NCBI GenBank assembly: GCA_016870945.1
Contig: VGAH01000010.1
Coordinates: 1 to 18,603, forward strand
Origin: Actinomycetota bacterium
GTDB lineage: Bacteria > Actinomycetota > Actinomycetes > S36-B12 > UBA5976
DNA: 18,603 nucleotides
Reading direction: 5' to 3'
Made by a program: the position numbers and the translations under genes
Part shown: in pieces, positions 6,630 through 13,702 of the stretch
How positions within the stretch are numbered: the first letter of the stretch is position 1
Layout of the letters: every line of letters starts with the position of its first letter
The notes under the pieces: generated by a model
What the model saw: only the letters and a program-made list of their open reading frames with translations
What the model was told of the DNA's origin: nothing
Databases searched by the model: none

Positions 6630-8357
6630 TTACCGGTGGCCGGCGGTTACTTCTTCAGAGACAGTGGGCTCTACCCCGTAGGTTCCGGCGATTTCAACTT
6701 GTTCTTGTGCGTGGTGATGACCTGACTCAAGTTCATTCAAAGTCACAACTGGTACGTCATCTCGGTACCACCAGTTAGACATACGCGCGCGCAATGCCTT
6801 GATTGCGTAGCCCGGTGTGCGCACACCGTTGGCATCGCGCTTTGGCGGCATTGGCAGAGGCAGAACCTCTTCTTTGCTAAGGAGCACGGCAACCTCGTCG
6901 GGGTCGACGGGGGCGTGAACTTCGACGAACTCACCGCTCGGTAGTCGCAAGATTCGCCCAGTTTCTATTCCGTGCAAGAGCTTGTCTCGGTCTCGGCGTT
7001 GTAGCCCTAGACAGATTCGCTTGGTGATGACGAAGGCTATCGGCGGCAATACAAAAAGCAGTACTCGCATCAGGGTCGTAACTGAATTGATTGACCAGTT
7101 AAATGCTAAGGCGATGATGTCGTTACCGCCGTTCGCCCACAAGATCACGTAGAACGTAAGTGCCATCACGCCAAGGCCGGTTCGCGTCGGTGCGTTACGT
7201 GGGCGCTGCAAAATGTTGTGCTCTCGCTTGTCACCGGTGACCCAGGCCTCGATGAACGGGTAGAGGGCCAACAAAGTCATCACGATGCCAGGCATGATTA
7301 CTGACGGAACCAAGATGTTCCAAGAAATGGTGTAGCCAAAGATCGTCCACTCGATTGGCGGCATCATTCTTAGAGCACCTTCAAGCCAACCAATGTACCA
7401 ATCTGGTTGAGCACCAGATGTGACTTGATCTGGCATGTAAGGCCCGTAAAGCCAAATGGGGTTGATGGTGACGAGCGCACTCATCAACGTGGTAATCCCA
7501 AAGACGATGAAGAAGAATCCACCAGCCTTTGCCATGTAAACCGGCATCAACGGGTAACCGACCACGTTTTCGTTAGTGCGCTTGGGGCCTGGGTACTGAG
7601 TGTGCTTCTGGTAGAAGACCAATAACAAGTGAGCGGTAATCAGGGCAAGCAACAAACCCGGAACCAACAACACGTGTGCAACGAAGAATCTAGGGATCCA
7701 CGCCGTCCCTGGGAATTCGCCGTCGAATAGCAAGAACACACCCCACGTGCCAACTACTGGAATCGACTGCAAGATCCCACCAGCGATGCGCAAGCCCGTG
7801 CCAGAAAGAAGGTCGTCCGGTAGCGAATAACCAGTAAAGCCTGCAAGTAGAGCCAAGGTGAGAATGCCAACCCCGATTACCCAGTTGAGCTCGCGTGGGC
7901 GACGGAATGCCCCGGTAAAGAAAACTCGAAGCAAGTGGACGACGATCGCCACCACGAAAAGAAGCGCTGCCCAGTGATGGATTTGCCGAATCAGTAGACC
8001 ACCACGTACGTCAAAAGAAATATTCAATGTCGAGGCATAGGCCTCACTGATCATTACACCCTTAAGCGGAACGTAGGAGCCGTTGTAAACGACCTCAGTC
8101 GCTGAGGGTACGTAGAAGAAAGTCAAGAAGACACCGGTTAAGAGCACTACGACGAACGACCAAAGGGCTATCTCGCCCAACATGAATGACCAGTGGTCAG
8201 GAAAAACTTTGCGCAGGTTGCGACGTAGCCCGGCAGAAAGGCCCGTGCGATCGTCTAAGTATTCATAAGTAGCAGCTGACGCTTTGGCTAGTGGGCCAGA
8301 AAGTTTCGGTTGGTTGCCGTTCGTGCTGGTGTTCATCGCTGCTGATGTGTTACTCAC
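6630..8357 (-). CDS. qcrB: Cytochrome bc1 complex cytochrome b subunit
   Basis: Membrane subunit that oxidises menaquinol and carries two b haems. The 575-residue protein has eight main helices and a long hydrophilic C-terminal tail typical of actinobacteria. Haem ligands in helices two and four are visible: H127 and H141, H228 and H243. The Qo-site motif is PDWY (318-321), the actinobacterial variant of PEWY. The GTG start overlaps the qcrA stop (GTGA, 8354-8357). In actinobacteria this subunit forms a III2-IV2 supercomplex with the ctaCDEF products encoded next door; it is also the target of Q203-type inhibitors in mycobacteria. Confidence 0.97.
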   Translation of the reverse strand: MSNTSAAMNTSTNGNQPKLSGPLAKASAATYEYLDDRTGLSAGLRRNLRKVFPDHWSFMLGEIALWSFVVVLLTGVFLTFFYVPSATEVVYNGSYVPLKGVMISEAYASTLNISFDVRGGLLIRQIHHWAALLFVVAIVVHLLRVFFTGAFRRPRELNWVIGVGILTLALLAGFTGYSLPDDLLSGTGLRIAGGILQSIPVVGTWGVFLLFDGEFPGTAWIPRFFVAHVLLVPGLLLALITAHLLLVFYQKHTQYPGPKRTNENVVGYPLMPVYMAKAGGFFFIVFGITTLMSALVTINPIWLYGPYMPDQVTSGAQPDWYIGWLEGALRMMPPIEWTIFGYTISWNILVPSVIMPGIVMTLLALYPFIEAWVTGDKREHNILQRPRNAPTRTGLGVMALTFYVILWANGGNDIIALAFNWSINSVTTLMRVLLFVLPPIAFVITKRICLGLQRRDRDKLLHGIETGRILRLPSGEFVEVHAPVDPDEVAVLLSKEEVLPLPMPPKRDANGVRTPGYAIKALRARMSNWWYRDDVPVVTLNELESGHHHAQEQVEIAGTYGVEPTVSEEVTAGHR

Positions 8358-9436
8358 GATCGCTCCCAGAAACTCGGGCCTACTGGCTCTTGGAATCCTT
8401 CTCGGGCTACTAAGTAACCCTCAGCGTCAACGGTAATAGGTAACTGCGGCAGCCGCCTGGCGGCGGGGCCATAGATGACTTTGCCGTCGTCTGCTAAGTC
8501 AAAGGTGCTTTGGTGGCATGGGCAAAGAAGGTGATGGGTTCGCTGCTCGTAGAGCGCAATGGGGCAGCCCACGTGCGTGCAGATTTTCGAGAAAGCCAAA
8601 ATGCCTTGGTAGTCCCAGCCCTCGCCCTGCTGTGAGCGGATTTGGTCTGGGCGCATTCGAATCAAAATGACCGCAGATTTGGCTCGCTCATTCAAATTGT
8701 GCTGAGCCTTTTGAACTTCGAGCAGCCCCTCAGGCACGGCCGAGACCACACCGCCAATCGGCACATCAGACGGCTTTAGCGGTTGGTAAGTGATGTCGGC
8801 GAGAAAGCGCAAGCCCCCCGTCCACATGGTTTCGTTTAGCTCACCTTTGGGCGCTGGCCCGCAACCTCTGGCTAGCACGATCAACGGCAGAGGGAAGACC
8901 AAGAGGGACGCCAACAAAGTGCGCCTTAGTAAGCGACGCTGACCAAGACCTGAATCAGCTGCACCTTGGCTGAACTGGGCGAGAGCCGCTTTGCGCAAAC
9001 TGTCGGGGGGTTTTAACAGGTGACGCTGTTGTATGACTTCAACGTGCGGCATAAGTTTTCGCGCCCACTGAATAGCCCCGAGGCCAATCAACAAAGTCGA
9101 GAGCCCGAGAGCTAACCCGAGCGACAAGTTGCTGGCGTTTGTGATGCCGATAAGAGGCAGTTCGATGGTCGCGGTAGCAGGTAGGGCGAAGTAGGCCACT
9201 ACGAAGCCCAAGGTGCAGACGACGCTCACCATGAACATGGTTGCTACTTGACGTTCGGCGCGCTTTGCGGCCTTGGCGTCTATTTCTTGCGGGGCTTCAA
9301 CCGCAATGATTTCCTCTTCGTAAGAGCCGCCATGGGTTTGAGCGGCGCCGCTAGAGGTGCTGCCTGATGAACTCGCGGGCTTTTTTGGGTTGGCCGGGTT
9401 GTCTTCGCCGTATGGGTCAAATTTGGTTTTGCTCAT
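8354..9436 (-). CDS. qcrA: Rieske [2Fe-2S] subunit of the bc1 complex
   Basis: Takes the first electron from menaquinol at QcrB and passes it to cytochrome c. From the ATG at 9436 the protein has 360 residues. A Ser/Gly-rich and charged cytoplasmic N-terminus is followed by three hydrophobic helices (about 66-86, 100-122 and 172-190) and a Rieske domain. Cluster ligands C286, H288, C305 and H308 and the disulfide pair C291/C307 are all present in CTHVGC and CPCH. The ATG overlaps the qcrC stop by 4 bases (ATGA, 9433-9436), which is why I prefer it to an upstream in-frame start at 9496 that would extend 60 bases into qcrC. The three-helix form is typical of actinobacteria. Confidence 0.95.
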   Translation of the reverse strand: MSKTKFDPYGEDNPANPKKPASSSGSTSSGAAQTHGGSYEEEIIAVEAPQEIDAKAAKRAERQVATMFMVSVVCTLGFVVAYFALPATATIELPLIGITNASNLSLGLALGLSTLLIGLGAIQWARKLMPHVEVIQQRHLLKPPDSLRKAALAQFSQGAADSGLGQRRLLRRTLLASLLVFPLPLIVLARGCGPAPKGELNETMWTGGLRFLADITYQPLKPSDVPIGGVVSAVPEGLLEVQKAQHNLNERAKSAVILIRMRPDQIRSQQGEGWDYQGILAFSKICTHVGCPIALYEQRTHHLLCPCHQSTFDLADDGKVIYGPAARRLPQLPITVDAEGYLVAREGFQEPVGPSFWERS

Positions 9437-10236
9437 CGAACTTTCGCGCCGATCCAGACTGCGGCTGCGATAACCGCACCGAGCCCGATAGTCCATATGA
9501 ATAGCCCCTCAGTAACCGGGCCTAGTCGACCAAGGCTTAAGCCCCCGGGGTTGTTATTGCGCTTCATCTCTTCGATGTAGGCGATGATCTGCTGCTTTTC
9601 TTCCATGGGCAAGCTCGCGTCGCCAAACACCGGCATCGATTGTGGCCCTGTCAGCATGGCTTCGTAAATCTCTAGTGGTGATGCTTTCATCAAACTTGGT
9701 GCGTACTTGCCGTTGGTTAGCGCACCACCGCTACCTGCTGCGTGGTGGCACTGCGCACAGTTGACGCGAAATAACTCGCCACCTCGGGCGATGTCTGCGG
9801 TCTTCCATCCGTCGATTTGGGCCGCCGACGGAATTGCCGGCCCAGGCCCGAATGTCGCGACGTAAGCAGCTAGAGCCTGAATTTCTTCTTCCGTGTAGAT
9901 GGGTGGCTTACGCATGGCTTGGGCACCTGGAGCTGCAAGAGGCATGCGTCCGGTGGCAACTTGAAAGTGCACGGACGCAGCACCCGCGCCAACCAGAGAT
10001 GGCCCGTCACTTGAACCTTCGGCGTTTAGGCCGTGACAACTTGCGCACCCTTCGGCAAAAAGCTTGCTGCCTTTGGTGACCATGGTTTCGCTTGCACTTG
10101 TCGCAGCCTTGGCAGTTGCAGCGTTGACAACTGCATATACGGCGGCAATACCTAACAAAGCAACGACAATCACCAAAAGTGGTGCCAATGGGTGCCTGCG
10201 ACGGGCCATTGCGGCGGCAAACGGGCGCTTGATCAT
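9433..10236 (-). CDS. qcrC: Dihaem cytochrome c subunit of the bc1 complex
   Basis: A membrane-bound cytochrome cc that replaces a soluble cytochrome c by carrying electrons directly from the Rieske protein to CuA of CtaC. From the ATG at 10236 the protein has 267 residues. An N-terminal membrane helix or signal anchor (about 17-38) precedes two c-type haem motifs, CASCH (64-68) and CAQCH (160-164). Likely axial methionines lie in GRMP (M98) and SMPVF (M201), and a C-terminal helix spans about 245-263. This ATG sits four bases after the ctaE stop. A TTG at 10275 would overlap ctaE, and an ATG at 10209 is also possible. No strong ribosome binding site separates these choices. Confidence 0.94.
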   Translation of the reverse strand: MIKRPFAAAMARRRHPLAPLLVIVVALLGIAAVYAVVNAATAKAATSASETMVTKGSKLFAEGCASCHGLNAEGSSDGPSLVGAGAASVHFQVATGRMPLAAPGAQAMRKPPIYTEEEIQALAAYVATFGPGPAIPSAAQIDGWKTADIARGGELFRVNCAQCHHAAGSGGALTNGKYAPSLMKASPLEIYEAMLTGPQSMPVFGDASLPMEEKQQIIAYIEEMKRNNNPGGLSLGRLGPVTEGLFIWTIGLGAVIAAAVWIGAKVR

Positions 10237-10240
10237 GTCG

Positions 10241-10843
10241 CTATTGCACCAAATAGATGGCAGTAAATAGGCCAACCCAAACCACGTCTACGAAGTGCCA
10301 GTAGTAAGAGGTGACGACGGCAGAGGTTGCCATGCCGTGAGTGAAACGCGGGCTGACGTAAGAGCGACCTAGCACGAACAAGAAAGCGATGAGCCCGCCT
10401 GTTACGTGTAGGGCGTGAAAACCAGTGGTTATGAAGAACGCTGAACCGAAGGCGGACGAACGAAGCGTAAGACCTTCTGAAACGAGCAGGGCGTACTCAT
10501 AAACCTGTCCGGCTACGAAGAATGCCCCCATAAAAAAGGTGATGACAAACCAGCGTCGCATGCGTTTGACGTCGCCTCGTTCGGCTGCGAAGACGCCGAG
10601 CTGGGCGGTGACACTTGAAAGCACCAAGATGGTGGTGTTTGCAGCCGCGAACGGAATATTGAGTAGTTGAGTATCGGCCTTCCAGACCTCCGGATTAACC
10701 GAGCGCAGTGTGAAATACATGGCGAAAAGTGCCGCGAAGAACATGAGTTCACTTGCAAGCCACACCACGGTGCCGATTGCGACCATGTTTGGACGAGATA
10801 CCGAGGCTGGCATTCGAGCTGGTGTGGTCACGGCGGTACTCAC
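10241..10843 (-). CDS. ctaE: Cytochrome c oxidase subunit III
   Basis: A 200-residue integral membrane subunit that stabilises the subunit I/II core. Five hydrophobic helices are visible, the short form usual in actinobacteria. Family motifs are SELMFF (31-36), GFHALHVTGG (141-150) and YWHFVDVVWVGLF (181-193). The GTG start at 10843 lacks a clear ribosome binding site. It lies just downstream of a 13-bp palindrome and about 46 bases from a CRP-type site, so a leaderless or nearly leaderless transcript is possible. First gene of ctaE-qcrCAB, separated from ctaCDF but pointing toward it. Confidence 0.96.
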   Translation of the reverse strand: MSTAVTTPARMPASVSRPNMVAIGTVVWLASELMFFAALFAMYFTLRSVNPEVWKADTQLLNIPFAAANTTILVLSSVTAQLGVFAAERGDVKRMRRWFVITFFMGAFFVAGQVYEYALLVSEGLTLRSSAFGSAFFITTGFHALHVTGGLIAFLFVLGRSYVSPRFTHGMATSAVVTSYYWHFVDVVWVGLFTAIYLVQ

Positions 10844-10845
10844 GG

Positions 10846-10858
10846 TGACATTGTGTCA
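10846..10858. promoter_or_regulatory. Palindrome next to the ctaE start codon
   Basis: TGACA-TTG-TGTCA is a perfect inverted repeat of two 5-base arms with a 3-base centre, beginning two bases upstream of the ctaE GTG. CACAAT on the minus strand (10855-10850) falls inside it and could serve as a weak -10 element. It may be an operator for a repressor or a small hairpin at the 5' end of the message. Chance cannot be excluded for so short a repeat. Confidence 0.35.
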
Positions 10859-10881
10859 GTCGAAAGCTAGGAATTCACGGC

Positions 10882-10897
10882 TGTGAGGTGGCTCACG
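10882..10897. promoter_or_regulatory. CRP/GlxR-type operator in the ctaE divergent region
   Basis: TGTGA-GGTGGC-TCACG matches the CRP-family consensus TGTGA-N6-TCACA at nine of ten conserved bases. It is centred about 46 bases from the ctaE start codon and about 50 from the divergent receiver-like gene. In Corynebacterium glutamicum the cAMP-binding CRP-family regulator GlxR is known to act on ctaE-qcrCAB and other respiratory genes. By analogy this site may activate the operon. Regulator identity is inference. Confidence 0.6.
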
Positions 10898-10939
10898 AAC
10901 GCCAAGGTGAACGCCAGAGTGCGTCGGTAGTCTTCGTGA

Positions 10940-11374
10940 GTGCGAGTCTTGGTCTACAGCGACGACAGGCGCATCAGGGACGACGTAATGAGAGCACTTG
11001 GAACCAAACCTGCCGACGATCTGCCTGAACTCGAGTACGTCGAGGCGGCTACCTTCGAATTCGCTATCGCATTGCTCGATGCCGGGGGCTTGGGCCTAGT
11101 AATCGCTGATGGTGAGGCAGCACCGGCTGGCGGAATGGGCTTAGCCCGACAAGCAAAGGATGAGATCTTTAATTGCCCACCGTTTGTTGTTTTGATCGCT
11201 CGAAAAGCGGACGCGTGGTTGGCCACATGGTCGCGCGCTGAGGCGGTTGCGGGCTTGCCCGTAGAGCCAAATGCCATTACGAACGCAGTGCGTAGAGCAC
11301 TGCTGGCAGGGGCGCAACGACTTGACGGGGCACCGGGTGCAGATCTGATTCCGGCGAATAGCAAATCTCATTGA
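10940..11374 (+). CDS. Degenerate receiver-domain-like protein upstream of trpD
   Basis: A 144-residue soluble protein shaped like a single CheY-type receiver without an output domain. An acidic pair sits after the first strand (D8, D9) and a candidate phosphoacceptor Asp57 ends the third strand (LVIADG). However, the switch Thr position after strand four reads Ala (VVLIAR), and the conserved Lys of the usual KP is Glu in LPVEP. This makes ordinary phosphorylation signalling doubtful. The GTG start at 10940 opens the plus-strand run, and the TGA overlaps the trpD TTG start by 4 bases. It may be an atypical receiver used for protein contacts. The fold assignment is by pattern only. Confidence 0.62.
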   Translation: MRVLVYSDDRRIRDDVMRALGTKPADDLPELEYVEAATFEFAIALLDAGGLGLVIADGEAAPAGGMGLARQAKDEIFNCPPFVVLIARKADAWLATWSRAEAVAGLPVEPNAITNAVRRALLAGAQRLDGAPGADLIPANSKSH

Positions 11375-12462
11375 TTCAGAGCACAACCTGGCCAGAAGTT
11401 CTGGGCGCACTAGATGCGAAACGTGATTTAACCGTTGAAGAGTCCAGCTGGGCTTTGTCGCAGATGATGGTTGGCGCGGTCACCGACGATGAAATGTCGC
11501 AATTCCTGCTCGGGCTTCGCGAAAAGGGCGAGACGGTAACCGAAGTTAAGTCGATGGTCGAAACCATGTTGGCTAGATGCGTACAAGTAGATGTTGCCGG
11601 TGCAGCTGTCGACATAGTTGGAACCGGTGGTGACAAGGCCAACACTGTCAACATCTCGACGATGTCTGCTTTGGTGGCTGCGGGGGCTGGAATTCAAGTA
11701 ATCAAGCACGGCAATCGTGCGGTTTCTTCTAAATCTGGGGCTGCAGACGTTTTGGAGGCACTCGGTGTTGACATCGAAATCGAACCTGAGCAGATACCTG
11801 ACCTAGTAGACGAAGTAGGAATCGGTTTTTGCTTTGCACCAAGGTGTCACCCGGCGATGGCTCATGCGGGTCGAGTCAGGCGCCAACTCGGGGTCAGCAC
11901 GGTCTTTAACTTGCTTGGCCCACTGGCAAACCCTGCAAAACCAAAGTCGCAGGTAATTGGTGTCGCTGAAGAATCGAGAGCACGTTTGGTAGCCGAGGTG
12001 TCACAGGCCCGTGGCGTAAAAGCGCTGGTCGTGCATTCTGAAAATGGACTCGATGAACTAACGTCTACTGCGCCGATAAAGGTTTGGGATGTCACCTCGC
12101 AACTACAAGAAGTCTTACTAGACCCAATCGAGCTAGGGTTTTCTCGAACGCAAGTCGAAGGCTTGGTGGGGCATGGGCCTAGCCAAAATGCCGAAGTCGC
12201 GATGCGTTTGCTATCTGGTGAAATTTCTGATGATTTGCAGGCCGTCAGAGACGCCACTCTTTTGAGTGCAGCAGCTGGTTTGGTTGCTCACGATGCTGCC
12301 GTTGGGGTAACCCGGCCTGATTCGTTGGTTGAGCGAATGCAGGGGGCGCTCATTAGAGCAAGAAACTCATTGGATTCTGGCGCGGCTAAAGCAGTTCTGG
12401 AGGACTGGGTTGGCTACCGCAAGAAAGGGGCTAAGGGCGAGAAGATCGCATTGGCCGGTTAG
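11371..12462 (+). CDS. trpD: Anthranilate phosphoribosyltransferase
   Basis: Second step of tryptophan synthesis: anthranilate plus PRPP gives phosphoribosylanthranilate. The 363-residue protein covers the full family length. It has the PRPP-binding GTGGD (84-88) and NTVNIST, the KHGNR loop (112-116) followed by SSKSGAADVLEALG, FAPRCHPAM in the anthranilate site, GVSTVFNLLGPLANPA, and a DE pair in ENGLDELT for the metal. The third residue of the S-G-S/A-A-D motif is Ala, a common variant. The TTG start at 11371 overlaps the preceding TGA, so expression is probably coupled to the receiver-like gene. No other trp genes are present. Confidence 0.96.
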   Translation: MIQSTTWPEVLGALDAKRDLTVEESSWALSQMMVGAVTDDEMSQFLLGLREKGETVTEVKSMVETMLARCVQVDVAGAAVDIVGTGGDKANTVNISTMSALVAAGAGIQVIKHGNRAVSSKSGAADVLEALGVDIEIEPEQIPDLVDEVGIGFCFAPRCHPAMAHAGRVRRQLGVSTVFNLLGPLANPAKPKSQVIGVAEESRARLVAEVSQARGVKALVVHSENGLDELTSTAPIKVWDVTSQLQEVLLDPIELGFSRTQVEGLVGHGPSQNAEVAMRLLSGEISDDLQAVRDATLLSAAAGLVAHDAAVGVTRPDSLVERMQGALIRARNSLDSGAAKAVLEDWVGYRKKGAKGEKIALAG

Positions 12463-12482
12463 CGGCCCTTGGTAGAGCCTGC

Positions 12483-13250
12483 TTGAAGGTAAACGTCGTT
12501 TGCGACATACATGGGGTAGTTCCTGAGTTAGAACGCGCAGCTGATGGCAGTGACCTATTCATCTGTCTTGGTGATCTCCTGCTGTTTACCGACTATGAAA
12601 ACCCAGCCAACGGAATTATGGGTGACTTATTCGGCGAAGACGATGCTCGGGAGTGGATTCACTTACGAACCACAGGCAGATTCCCAGAGGCGCGGGCTTT
12701 CGCCGAAAAGAAATGGGCCGCGATTGACGGTGATCGCAGGGCACTAATCGAGGCGCGTGTTCGCGACCAATATCGCGCCGTATTCGAATTGATGCCAGCC
12801 CCCGTCCATATGACTTATGGCAACGTTGATTTGCCGAATCACTTGAAAGATTTCGTAAAACCCGAGCAAAGAGTTTTGGACGGGGACGTCCTCGAGTTTG
12901 GTGGTGTGCGTTTCGGGTTTGTTGGTGGGGGGCTCCAGACGATTTATCGAACCCCACAAGAAGTAAACCCTGAGGAGTACGCGCGCAAGGTGGATGCACT
13001 CGGGCCAGTTGATGTGCTGTGTACTCATATTCCGCCCGCGATTCCGCAGATCACCTATGACGTGTTGGCTCGTCGCATGGAGCGTGGCAGTGACGCGCTG
13101 CTTGGTTACATCGAGAAGTTTCAACCGAAGTACGCGCTGTTCGGGCACGTTCATCACCCGCTTTACGCACAAGCAAGAGTTGGCCGTACCCAGTGCTTTA
13201 ACGTCGGGTACTTTCACGCCACGAGGCGACCATTCGTGTTGGAGCTTTGA
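12483..13250 (+). CDS. Calcineurin-like metallophosphoesterase (YfcE-like site)
   Basis: A 255-residue soluble phosphoesterase. The dinuclear metal site is complete in order: D8-x-H10 (DIHG), G-D31, N114 in GNVD, H182 in THIPP, and H222-x-H224 in GHVH. GNVD replaces the classical GNHE, as in YfcE/MJ0936-like phosphodiesterases, which lack that catalytic His. An unusual helical insert (about 39-100) separates the second and third metal motifs and may set the substrate, which cannot be predicted. The TTG start at 12483 follows trpD by 20 bases; GGTAGAG at 12470-12476 is the only candidate ribosome binding site. It is in the same run as the SRPBCC protein and glucokinase. Confidence 0.85.
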   Translation: MKVNVVCDIHGVVPELERAADGSDLFICLGDLLLFTDYENPANGIMGDLFGEDDAREWIHLRTTGRFPEARAFAEKKWAAIDGDRRALIEARVRDQYRAVFELMPAPVHMTYGNVDLPNHLKDFVKPEQRVLDGDVLEFGGVRFGFVGGGLQTIYRTPQEVNPEEYARKVDALGPVDVLCTHIPPAIPQITYDVLARRMERGSDALLGYIEKFQPKYALFGHVHHPLYAQARVGRTQCFNVGYFHATRRPFVLEL

Positions 13251-13267
13251 CGTAAGCGGGGTCACGA

Positions 13268-13702
13268 TTGACTGAATCGACCAGCGCTGAAATTGGAATT
13301 GCTGCTGCTGCTACCCAAGTCATGGGTGTAATCGCTGACATAGCGGCTTACCCACAATGGACTGCTTTCAAAAAGGCCGAAGTTCTAGAGAGTGACCCTG
13401 ATGGCAGGCCTGTCTTGGTGGAGTTCGCATTTGACATGGGGGCCTTCAAGGACGAACAAGTAATGCGCTACAGCTGGCAGGGGGTTGAGAAGGCCCAGTG
13501 GCAGATGGTGAAATCGAATTTGCTCGATAGCTTGACGGGTAGCTACACGTTGTTTGAATCAGAGGGCAAAACACGAGTCGTTTATGAGCTATCTATGAAA
13601 TTGAACATGCCACTCATATCTGCCATGCGTCGCCGAGCCGAGAAAATGATCATTGATGCGGCGTTACAGGGCTTGAAGAACCGGGTTGAGTCGTTCAAGT
13701 GA
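13268..13702 (+). CDS. SRPBCC-superfamily (polyketide cyclase/START-like) protein
   Basis: A 144-residue soluble protein with the pattern of the SRPBCC ligand-binding fold. An N-terminal strand and the helix region VMGVIADIAAYPQWTAFKKAE come first, then a run of beta strands (VLVEFAFD, QVMRYSW, AQWQMV, GSYTLFES, TRVVYELSM). A long C-terminal helix (about 115-143) closes the hydrophobic pocket. Members bind lipids, polyketides or other hydrophobic molecules; the ligand here is unknown. The TTG start at 13268 is 17 bases after the phosphoesterase stop, and the TGA overlaps the glucokinase GTG by 4 bases, so the two are coupled. Position between sugar kinase and lipid acyltransferase genes hints at membrane or lipid metabolism, but weakly. 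Confidence 0.78.
   Translation: MTESTSAEIGIAAAATQVMGVIADIAAYPQWTAFKKAEVLESDPDGRPVLVEFAFDMGAFKDEQVMRYSWQGVEKAQWQMVKSNLLDSLTGSYTLFESEGKTRVVYELSMKLNMPLISAMRRRAEKMIIDAALQGLKNRVESFK

Noticed and set aside
8300..8357. Possible pseudogene or frameshift at the qcrA/qcrB junction
   Set aside because: The overlap is a clean GTGA and both proteins are full length.
9437..9496. N-terminal extension of QcrA from 9496
   Set aside because: The extra 20 residues are Arg-rich and overlap qcrC coding sequence; the ATG at 9436 makes a standard 4-base overlap with the qcrC stop.
10237..10275. N-terminal extension of QcrC from a TTG at 10275
   Set aside because: It would overlap ctaE by 35 bases and add residues before an already complete signal anchor; ATG 10236 is better placed.
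10844..10939. A small gene or riboswitch in the ctaE divergent gap
   Set aside because: Only 96 bases long; besides the two palindromes there is no structured or coding signal.
10954..11364. A 136-codon minus-strand frame opposite the receiver-like gene
   Set aside because: Ser/Ala/Pro-rich composition typical of antisense frames; the plus strand has the receiver pattern, coupled overlap with trpD and an orderly position in the run.
12744..13265. A 173-codon minus-strand frame
   Set aside because: Antisense shadow of the metallophosphoesterase, whose metal-binding motifs settle the coding strand.
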